Assembly (NCBI GenBank): GCA_023436305.1
Contig: JAEZJQ010000014.1
Span: 1 to 64,000, forward strand
Reading direction: 5' to 3'
Origin: Bacillota bacterium
Lineage (GTDB): Bacteria > Bacillota > UBA4882 > UBA8346
Length of the DNA stretch: 64,000 nt
The first letter of the stretch is position 1. Every line of letters starts with the position of its first letter. A model generated the notes under the pieces. The model saw only the letters and a program-made list of their open reading frames with translations. It was not told the DNA's origin and did not search any database. Positions 8,911-16,044 of the stretch are shown one piece after another. Made by a program: the position numbers and the translations under genes.

Positions 8911-9795
8911 ATGGCAGATATCAATCCCCATGGGTTAACCGCAAGGGATGTTACCCACCTTCAGCGGACGGTTGGGAACCAAGTGGTGTCCCAGTTGTTT
9001 ACAAGCCGGCCAGTGCAGGCCATGGGCGTAATCCAGACCGCCGGATATACTCCGGAACAATTGGTGGAAATCTTAAAGACAATTCCCGGTGTGGAGGACG
9101 GCATTTGTAACGCTCTTGCCGCCGCCTGGCTGTCCGGACAGATTGAGGCTGAAGGGAGAACGTTGGGTGTTACCGCTAAAAATTTGAATGTTATCGTAGC
9201 TTTAAAAAAATTGCTCGATATAACTACCCATAGTCAATATCGATTCGATTCCCGGGATATCACCTGGGCGTTTTTGCCATATTTTCAATCCAAGGGGGCA
9301 GGATGGTTACGGAGTTTGGTCGAAATGCCGTACGATAAAATTTTTGACGAAGCCCGGGCCTTCCGGGATTGGATTTTTGATAAACATGGCGGCTATCAAC
9401 CCTCAAAAAAAATGGTGGAAACAAAAGTAGCGGGACGTTACAATCATGAATTGAATCAGAAAACCATCCGTCAAAAAATGGATGACGCGCTGGAAGAGCA
9501 GTTTAATTTAGGGACTCCTTTTAAGGGAATTGTCACGTTCAAGATGAGTAATACCAAAGATTCCGATATTCACTTCGGGCACGAATTGGCCATCCGGCAT
9601 ATCATCAGTGAGGATCGGATAAACAATCATTTTATGATATATGATCAGAATAGTGGTGTTACGGATGAAAGAATTACGAGTGATGATGATATCATCGCCA
9701 TTTTTGCGGAATACATATATGAGCATTATATCGATTTTCCGGTTCCCAATACCGATTTCGCCGAAATTAGCATAATGATTGATTTTGGAGGATAA
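8911..9795 (+). CDS. Putative eCIS cargo: YopT-like (C58-type) cysteine protease
   Basis: ATG 8911 gives 294 residues, but the frame is open upstream to 8791 and the upstream codons complete the cargo motif, so the true N-terminus probably lies before 8911 (see the leader at 8793). The shared motif reads GLTARDVTHLQRTVGNQVVSQLF (residues 8-30, slightly altered). The C-terminal region carries a plausible C58 triad: Cys66 in GICNALAAAWL, His224 in GHELAIRH and Asp245 in MIYDQNSG, the arrangement of the YopT/AvrPphB family. Such enzymes cleave host proteins after delivery. It is the only cargo gene on the plus strand and looks more AT-rich than the structural genes, consistent with separate acquisition. 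Protease assignment is by motif only. Confidence 0.65.
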   Translation: MADINPHGLTARDVTHLQRTVGNQVVSQLFTSRPVQAMGVIQTAGYTPEQLVEILKTIPGVEDGICNALAAAWLSGQIEAEGRTLGVTAKNLNVIVALKKLLDITTHSQYRFDSRDITWAFLPYFQSKGAGWLRSLVEMPYDKIFDEARAFRDWIFDKHGGYQPSKKMVETKVAGRYNHELNQKTIRQKMDDALEEQFNLGTPFKGIVTFKMSNTKDSDIHFGHELAIRHIISEDRINNHFMIYDQNSGVTDERITSDDDIIAIFAEYIYEHYIDFPVPNTDFAEISIMIDFGG

Positions 9796-9847
9796 TTTCA
9801 AATGATAACCGGTGGATTCCATACCGTGAATTTCCTCTACAAACGGG

Positions 9848-12136
9848 TCACCGGACCGCTTTCCTTCCAGTGGGTGAGGGCTTGGATTTAAGGTACTTCA
9901 CGGTTAATTCCTTAACCATCCCGGTATATATGGCTTTGGCTTGTTGGTTATTTCCGTTTTTGATAAAGCCGACACACAACTGAATGACCGAATACAACCG
10001 GTCGTATTCAACTCCGGCGGTTTCCCGGGCGTCAATCGCCGCCACAATCCGGGGCGCAATCCGGTAGTACAATTCAATCAAGGCGGTTCCTCCGGGCTGG
10101 GCTTTCAGATATCCGTCCCGGAATTGCCGCAGGGTAGTCAATTCATCACAATCATCCGCCAGTCCCCGGCTTTTTACGCACGCCGTCGTAATAAAACATC
10201 CCGGGACAACCGCTTGAAAATGCCTGCTGCTCCGGGTATACCATATACCAATGGGGTTATTGCCCTCGATTGGCTGATGAAATAATACCTGGCCCTCTCT
10301 GGAATCTTGCCCGTAAGTGTAAAGCACGATCCCTGTTCCCGGAGCAATGTATCCTTCGTCTTTTAGATATTGTACCAAAGCTCTTCCCGAGTCGGCCCCC
10401 AAATCAAACATTTCATCAAGACTATGAACGGCTCCCCTTTCAACCATTTCTGCTTTGATTCTTGCTATGACTTCTTCCTTTGGTGTCTTCCCGTTTGCCG
10501 TATAGAGGATCGAGCGGATCAGGCAATTGTTATTGGCGGGGCTTACGTTTTTGACCTTACAACCCGCATGGGGACAGGGATATGCCCTTCCATCAACCGC
10601 CGGAATTTTCTCCGGAGGTGCTTGCGAAGCGGACTTTTTCGACGGCGCCTGACTCTTTGGGGATCCTGACCCGGATGAAACCGATTCACTTGCTTTTTTT
10701 ATTTTATCGACTACCTCTTCCCATTCCGTGCCGTCCGGTTCTTTTTTCCCCGGTTTATCCACTTTCACGGCATTTTTTTTGAAAGTTTTTCCATCATTAA
10801 CCCGGTTTTCCAACTCAAAAACTTGATGCGCTTTGACAACCCATTGGTTGATAGGAGCATTCCGGTCAATTCCAAAACTGCCCAGCCCGCGGAGTTCAAA
10901 AATAGGCGCTTCGGTTCCATCATCATTCACATCCGTTTTGTTTCCCAAAAATCCCATTCCTTCAAATCGTTCGTCAGCCCAGTAGGACAATTTATCGAAC
11001 CCTTCATCCATGATACTTTTCAACCACTCTTCCCGGGTCAGCGTTAAACGAACCTTTTTACCGGGGTCCATTTGAGTGAACGCCGTCTTGGTAAACGGCT
11101 CTTTTTTGTCTCCCGCCCAATCCGGCAACCTCTCCATTACAAGAGCCACCAACTGATCGGAGTTTAACCGTTTTTCCCGAATCTCCGGCACCATGCTAAA
11201 TAGTTTGGGAAACCAGGTTCTAGCCATCACCGTGATGATTCCCTTCGGGTAATCACTTTCACTCTTTTCGGTTTTGTCAAATCCCTTCATCAAGTAATGG
11301 ATGATTATCGTAATTAATCCTTTTAACTCTGGGGAACCCTTTTGATCATTAATTCCGGGAAGAATATTTTCCTGCAAATATAAATTGGATTCGGATGCTT
11401 GCTTCATTGCAGCAAAAAGCGCCGGGATTTGTTCCAATCGGATTCCGGCTGTAGCCTGCATCCCGCATTTGCCATTGTCTGGGCGGATATGGTAGCCTTC
11501 TTTTCCGCTAAATTTCTGGGCATCAAGGTCTTTTCTCTGATGTTTATTCAAATTGGCGGCCAGGTCTTGAGCGGCTGTTACGATGGGCTCCGCTTCCTTC
11601 CAAGTTGCCAGCGGGGGATCAATGACGAACTCCACCGAGGAAGTGTTTTCATCCACATCCTCGCCCTGGGCGGAAAATCCGGCTCCTTCAATGATCGGAT
11701 CCCCCTTGGCGACCCGGTGGACTCCTTTTTTAGGGTCCGTCTGCCAGGATCGCCAGTCCTGCAATTCAAACTCAAATCCGACGGCCCGCTGGATAACTGA
11801 TTGCCGGCATGGGCCGCATGGTTCTTTAGGGCAAGCCGGTTCGGAATTGCCGGGTTTGCTCTGCGTAGGTTCTGCTCCGATATCCGTTTTCTGCTCCGGA
11901 CGTTGTTGATTTAATCCTTCCAAAAGCTGAGCCACCGCCTCGTTCCCCAGCGTCTTTTGCAATTGCATCACATCCGCCGGAGTCAGCGTATTCGGCTCGA
12001 TAGCGGCGCGCTGCGCGATGGTCAAAGCGCTTACCTGCAGCTCAGCTATACCGGGGCTTGAAACTTCGACTTGATCCCGCCGGATGCTATTCAGATTCTG
12101 ATTCTTTTGCGTCCGCCTGCTTTCAGCATGATCCAT
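9848..12136 (-). CDS. Putative eCIS cargo: amidoligase-like + OTU-like protease + CFI-box C-terminus
   Basis: ATG 12136 is preferred because GGAGG lies eight bases upstream; a TTG six bases earlier is in frame. The ~762-residue chain has the cargo motif LTPADVMQLQKTLGNEAV (about 51-68). Next comes a region with GFEFEL (about 120-125) and VEFVIDPPL (about 168-176), the GxExE-type pattern of amidoligase-2 proteins. A Ser/Pro/Lys linker near 475-510 leads to an OTU-like papain-fold segment with Cys538 in NNNCLIRSI and His639 in SRHFQAV. The end is a CFITTAC...LTTLRQFRD box (about 647-760), the CFI-box C-terminal domain. Its start region is nearly duplicated in the next gene upstream. It probably targets host ubiquitin-like or peptide substrates; that is inference. 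Confidence 0.65.
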   Translation of the reverse strand: MDHAESRRTQKNQNLNSIRRDQVEVSSPGIAELQVSALTIAQRAAIEPNTLTPADVMQLQKTLGNEAVAQLLEGLNQQRPEQKTDIGAEPTQSKPGNSEPACPKEPCGPCRQSVIQRAVGFEFELQDWRSWQTDPKKGVHRVAKGDPIIEGAGFSAQGEDVDENTSSVEFVIDPPLATWKEAEPIVTAAQDLAANLNKHQRKDLDAQKFSGKEGYHIRPDNGKCGMQATAGIRLEQIPALFAAMKQASESNLYLQENILPGINDQKGSPELKGLITIIIHYLMKGFDKTEKSESDYPKGIITVMARTWFPKLFSMVPEIREKRLNSDQLVALVMERLPDWAGDKKEPFTKTAFTQMDPGKKVRLTLTREEWLKSIMDEGFDKLSYWADERFEGMGFLGNKTDVNDDGTEAPIFELRGLGSFGIDRNAPINQWVVKAHQVFELENRVNDGKTFKKNAVKVDKPGKKEPDGTEWEEVVDKIKKASESVSSGSGSPKSQAPSKKSASQAPPEKIPAVDGRAYPCPHAGCKVKNVSPANNNCLIRSILYTANGKTPKEEVIARIKAEMVERGAVHSLDEMFDLGADSGRALVQYLKDEGYIAPGTGIVLYTYGQDSREGQVLFHQPIEGNNPIGIWYTRSSRHFQAVVPGCFITTACVKSRGLADDCDELTTLRQFRDGYLKAQPGGTALIELYYRIAPRIVAAIDARETAGVEYDRLYSVIQLCVGFIKNGNNQQAKAIYTGMVKELTVKYLKSKPSPTGRKAVR

Positions 12137-12440
12137 TGGCAAAACCTCCTACGGTGAAGGGAGACAGGAGTCAGGAGTCAGAATTGCCCCGGATCTTATC
12201 TTCTGACTACTGTCTACTGATTCCTAAAATTCATTATCTTTTCTCCTGACTGCTGGACTGTTTTGCCCTTTAAATCCTTATATTTTATTAAAGGCCCCGA
12301 TAGGAGATTGCCTTTAGTGAGAAAACTTGGTCCGATGGTTTATTTTTGACAGTCTGGCTCGTCGTGAGGGATATGTCAAGTCCCGCGCATTCAATGGACG
12401 CAAATATCTTAATCGTAAGAACCCTTGCCGTCTGATATAC
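12137..12440. repeat. Intergenic spacer with iterated CAGGAGTCAGAA words
   Basis: The 304 bases between two cargo genes hold no gene that I can support. Positions 12158-12260 are built from CAGGAGTCAG-type words followed by inverse forms (CTGACTACTG, TCTCCTGACTG), making weak inverted repeats. The same words recur in other spacers of the eCIS locus. The rest (about 12290-12440) resembles nothing I recognise. Confidence 0.5.
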
Positions 12441-13652
12441 TCATGCTTTCATAATGTGAGTAGCCAGAAGCTTGTATTCCGCGAGTTGCGCCGCCACTTC
12501 TCCGGCGTAGTCCGGCGCGTTGACTGTCACGTCTGTATGTTGGCCCTTACCCTTGAATTTGGCGGTGACAGTCCGGTTTCCGACAAATTTTATGGTTATG
12601 CCGCTCGGAACTTCGACCAGTCTCTCAAAAGGCTGAAACCATTGCGGAACTAAAAGTTCAGTGAAGCCGCCCGAACCCGCCGGAATGATTCCCGATGGCG
12701 CATCGGACTCGTAAGATTGGACTCCCGCTTCTTGCCTGGCGACACTCTTGTCCGGCTGAGGGATGATTGCCAATATGGTGCGCTGGACGCGCTCGTTCAG
12801 CTCATCGATGAAGGAACGCAGGACGGTCTTATTATGCAGAGCGGTCTTGTCCCACCGTGCGGCAAGTTTTAGAAACTCTTTATCTTCTCCGGTATTGAGC
12901 GCTTGCAGCGCAAGCTCCAATTCTTCAGTTTCATTAAGATGCACATCTTCCCGGGCTAAAAGTTCCTCGCGTATCGGATCATCCTGGCGTTCCATGGCGA
13001 CGCTGAAGCTTCCCCGATTTTCGGCTGATAATGATTCTTTAGCAATTCTGAGCGCATCATTATAAAGATTACTACCTTCTGTTCTCCGGACATCCAATAT
13101 ATTGACGGCCAGTTCGGTGGTATTTCCCGTGTCCAAGGACCCCTCGTAATCCTTTCCCATTTGGGTGAGCTTGCCCCGGCTGAGCAAGCCATCCCGGAGA
13201 ACGCTACGAATCAAGCGCAAAGTCGCATCCGCTCTTTCGATTTCCAGCACCAAAGACTCGGGGTCGCTCACTCTGAATTTATCCGGATGGACGCTCATGA
13301 AGTCCGCTATGAATTCCTGCTCGGATGTGAGCAGCCACGCATGATCATTGGCCTTCAGATAGTCCAAAGCATTTCCGATATCCTGCCCGCCTACGAAGAC
13401 CTGGCGTTGTATGGTTCCTGCTTGCGCCCCCGGCGCTTCGAGCAACCGGCTTACCGCCTCGTTCCCCAGCGTCTTTTGCAATTGCATCACATCCGCCGGA
13501 GCCAGCGAATACGGATTAATAGCGGCGCGTTGCGCGATGGCCAGAGCGCTTGCCTGCAATCCGGAGACGCCGGGGCTTGAAACTGTGGCTTGATCACGCC
13601 GGATGCTATCCTGATGATTCCTTTCCAGCCGCCTGCTTTCATCATGAGCCAT
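12441..13652 (-). CDS. Putative eCIS cargo with shared leader; C-terminal function unknown
   Basis: The 403-residue protein starts at ATG 13652 with GGAGG nine bases upstream. The first ~72 residues, with LAPADVMQLQKTLGNEAV at about 50-67, and even the ribosome binding site are closely similar to the amidoligase/OTU gene, showing a recent duplication of the 5' cassette. The rest is different. Residues ~85-290 are helical and charged, with segments such as DALRIAKESLSAENR and EELELALQALNTGEDKEF. The last ~90 residues, after a Gly/Pro spacer, look beta-rich and include FVGNRTVTAKFKGKGQHTDV. I recognise no catalytic motif. Position and leader argue for particle cargo. Confidence 0.6.
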   Translation of the reverse strand: MAHDESRRLERNHQDSIRRDQATVSSPGVSGLQASALAIAQRAAINPYSLAPADVMQLQKTLGNEAVSRLLEAPGAQAGTIQRQVFVGGQDIGNALDYLKANDHAWLLTSEQEFIADFMSVHPDKFRVSDPESLVLEIERADATLRLIRSVLRDGLLSRGKLTQMGKDYEGSLDTGNTTELAVNILDVRRTEGSNLYNDALRIAKESLSAENRGSFSVAMERQDDPIREELLAREDVHLNETEELELALQALNTGEDKEFLKLAARWDKTALHNKTVLRSFIDELNERVQRTILAIIPQPDKSVARQEAGVQSYESDAPSGIIPAGSGGFTELLVPQWFQPFERLVEVPSGITIKFVGNRTVTAKFKGKGQHTDVTVNAPDYAGEVAAQLAEYKLLATHIMKA

Positions 13653-13688
13653 TGGTAAGACCTCCTACGGTTAAGGGAGACAGAACCC

Positions 13689-14432
13689 TTACTTCCTTGG
13701 ATATACCGTATCTCCTGATTTTACCACTTCAATGTCCTGCCCATGGGACACATATGTTTTTACATTACTGTCCGAAGTATTGTTTAATTTTAATACGATT
13801 AACGCTTTCACATGATCTTTCGGCATCCACTTGGGAAACATGGTGCTTTCTTTGGGGGATTCGATTGGATGTCCTTTATATTGCCAATAAATCGTATGCA
13901 CTTTCCCAGGCGAGCCCTCCGTCCTTACCGGTTCAACGGAAGCGGGCAACTCTTCGCCAATATACGCATGAACGCCTTGCGGGTCGTCTTTATCGACCGG
14001 CTTATCGAATGGCTTACCCTCAAAGACATGCTTTTCCAATGCGGGACTTATTTGTCCACTTAATTCGGTAATCTTTGCCTTGGCTATTGTGACGCGCCTG
14101 TGCTTTTTGCCTCTTGCCGCTTCATCCTTTGCCAGTTGAGCCACCCCCGGCGCGCTTGTTATTCCGGCCCCATCAGGATTTTTTTCGGTTGATATCACCC
14201 CGGGTGACGCCGGTGACTTGAACATCCGGCAGACCGCTTCATTTCCCATGGTCTTTTGCAGTTGCCTTATATCCCCCGGAGTCAGCGAATCAGGGTCCAC
14301 CCCGGCGCGTTGGACGATGATGGCCGGATTGGATTGCGGACCGGATTCAGTTGGACTGTTGATTTGTCGCTGATTCAAATGGGTTGAGCCTTTATTGCTT
14401 TGCCGGAACCTCCAGCTTTTTCCATACTCCAT
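13689..14432 (-). CDS. Putative eCIS cargo: EndoU-like nuclease
   Basis: The 247-residue protein starts at ATG 14432 behind AAAGGAG. The cargo motif LTPGDIRQLQKTMGNEAV is at about 50-67. The C-terminal ~120 residues resemble bacterial EndoU toxins: a first His in EKHVFEG (His135), a second in GVHAYIG (His155), then KVHTIYWQYKG, and the diagnostic late segment ESTMFPKWMPKDHVKALI (about 195-212), equivalent to the K-S-T-F-F-P-x-x-W-S pattern of that family. EndoU enzymes cut RNA and are common C-termini of polymorphic toxins. No immunity gene is adjacent, which fits a particle aimed at other cell types, though an unrecognised one cannot be excluded. Confidence 0.6.
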   Translation of the reverse strand: MEYGKSWRFRQSNKGSTHLNQRQINSPTESGPQSNPAIIVQRAGVDPDSLTPGDIRQLQKTMGNEAVCRMFKSPASPGVISTEKNPDGAGITSAPGVAQLAKDEAARGKKHRRVTIAKAKITELSGQISPALEKHVFEGKPFDKPVDKDDPQGVHAYIGEELPASVEPVRTEGSPGKVHTIYWQYKGHPIESPKESTMFPKWMPKDHVKALIVLKLNNTSDSNVKTYVSHGQDIEVVKSGDTVYPRK

Positions 14433-14452
14433 TCGACCATTCTCCTTTACTT

Positions 14453-15112
14453 CTAATCCTCTTTCCCCTCAAACTCCACCGCTTCCGCTCCTTTAATCTC
14501 CGCCTCGCCTTCCAGCCCCGGGTCATCATTCACCGGCATTCCCAAAGCTTGGGTGGTCGGCTGTACCCGGCCATCCCGCTGCTGTATCACATGGGTCAGT
14601 TCATGCCCGATAATCCGCTGCCCCACCGCATCCCCCGGATTGTACTGACCCGGCGCAAAGTGGACGTCAGACCCTTGAGTATAGGCCAATGCTCCGATAT
14701 CCGTCGCCAGATCCGAATTGGGATGGACCCGGACATCGGAGAAATCGGCGTCAAATGCTCCCTCCATCTTGCCCTTTACTTCATCCGGCATCCCGGTGTG
14801 GTTGGTTTTCGCCATTTGCAGCGGCGCTATCATCTCCTGAACCGGATCCTCCTCTTCCTCTGGAAACTCATCCGCCTTCTGGATCGGGTTTAAGGATTCC
14901 ATCAACTGGCTGACTGCCTGATTGCCAATGGCCCGCTGTAGTTGCTTCACATCCGCCGCAGACAACGCCCCCGGTTCCTGTCCCGCCCGCTGAACGAGCG
15001 CTGACTGAGTTATTTTTTCCTGCAATGCTAAACCGTCTCCAGTGTTCTGTCCACGCTTCAGAGCATCCCCCGTATTTGTCCTGGAACGGTCAAATGTGTC
15101 AAAATCCGCCAT
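14453..15112 (-). CDS. DUF4157 zinc-metalloprotease-like protein of the eCIS locus
   Basis: ATG 15112 follows AAGGAGGGG. The 219-residue protein has the cargo motif LSAADVKQLQRAIGNQAV at about 50-67, an acidic linker (FPEEEEDPVQE), and a complete DUF4157 domain: VRVHPNSDLATDIGALAYTQ, GSDVHFAPGQYNP and the zinc site HELTH (170-174) in GHELTHVIQQ. DUF4157 proteins are frequent companions of eCIS loci and are proposed to be cargo or to process cargo. The tail after the HExxH helix is acidic (EGEAEIKGAEAVEFEGKED). The gene sits between the HNH and EndoU-like cargo genes and is probably co-transcribed with them. Confidence 0.85.
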   Translation of the reverse strand: MADFDTFDRSRTNTGDALKRGQNTGDGLALQEKITQSALVQRAGQEPGALSAADVKQLQRAIGNQAVSQLMESLNPIQKADEFPEEEEDPVQEMIAPLQMAKTNHTGMPDEVKGKMEGAFDADFSDVRVHPNSDLATDIGALAYTQGSDVHFAPGQYNPGDAVGQRIIGHELTHVIQQRDGRVQPTTQALGMPVNDDPGLEGEAEIKGAEAVEFEGKED

Positions 15113-15153
15113 TGTTACCCCTCCTTAGTTAAACAACGTGCGCATCGGATAAC

Positions 15154-16017
15154 TTATAATTTCTGTCCCCGAAGGCCGGGCAGGATATTCGTGCGCAGCT
15201 CATCGAAGGCCTTTTTATCTTCTTCGGGGTCCATTTGGCTATCGTCAATGAAATCATCACTTGAATCATCGTCATCATCACCCATGTCTTCTTCAAACGC
15301 ATGTCCCTGGTTGCAAGTTGAACACTGAAGCTGCAAGTTATCTAAATCGTTATAGGCGTCACGGGCCTCGGCAGTATCGGCGGGCGCTTTTTCCGCGATG
15401 TAATCCGCCCAGGTTTCAATATGGCCGATTTGCATCGCTTCATAAGGGAACCAATTCAAGCAACTCGCGCATTGATAGTAGACCTCGGTCTTGTGCGATA
15501 TGGGATTTTGCGCGACCTGCTGGGGAGCATCATGGTAAACTTGCTGAATTGTTTCATCGTCAAAGTTTGCCGGACGCGCAAATGTATCGTGACTATATGC
15601 GATACCGTTTGCCGGCCTTGGCGCCCGTGCCAGCCTAGGCATATATCCGACTCTATAGAGTTGTGCCGTGTTGCCGGAAGTATTGCTGCTCCCGGGATCA
15701 TGAATCGACTCAAGGCCTTGTATAACTTCCAGATCCTTACTTGGTTCGGTTCGCCGTTGATTAACATCTCCCAAAAGCTGAACTACAGCTTGATTTCCTA
15801 TCGACTTATGCAACTGCATTATATCTGCCTTGGTTAGAAGATAAGGCTCCAGTTCGGCCTGCTGTACGGTTGCCATCACGCTTGATTGCTGTCCGGATAA
15901 ACCTTGGTTCAATATCTGACCATCATTCCGCCCGGTTTTACCGTGATTATTATTGAGAGACTGTCGATTTTCTTGATAATCCAAGGGTTTTGCCCTCCAC
16001 AATTCCGTCATCCCCAT
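15154..16017 (-). CDS. Putative eCIS cargo: HNH-type nuclease
   Basis: The 287-residue protein has a shared leader with LTKADIMQLHKSIGNQAV at about 61-78. Its C-terminal half has a zinc-stabilised HNH fold: CASC (183-186), IGHIETWADY (about 197-206) supplying the catalytic His, DLDNLQLQC (about 224-232), and CSTCNQGH (232-239). The Asn-Leu pair before the second Cys pair is typical of HNH/GH-E nucleases. The protein ends in a very acidic stretch (GDDDDDSSDDF and onward), possibly a DNA mimic that limits activity or aids loading. The start ATG 16017 lies 28 bases after the stop of the putative fibre gene; an ATG two codons later has comparable spacing to the weak GGAAG site. Confidence 0.7.
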   Translation of the reverse strand: MGMTELWRAKPLDYQENRQSLNNNHGKTGRNDGQILNQGLSGQQSSVMATVQQAELEPYLLTKADIMQLHKSIGNQAVVQLLGDVNQRRTEPSKDLEVIQGLESIHDPGSSNTSGNTAQLYRVGYMPRLARAPRPANGIAYSHDTFARPANFDDETIQQVYHDAPQQVAQNPISHKTEVYYQCASCLNWFPYEAMQIGHIETWADYIAEKAPADTAEARDAYNDLDNLQLQCSTCNQGHAFEEDMGDDDDDSSDDFIDDSQMDPEEDKKAFDELRTNILPGLRGQKL

Positions 16018-16044
16018 GCTTCCAGCTGATCCGGATACCCTAAC

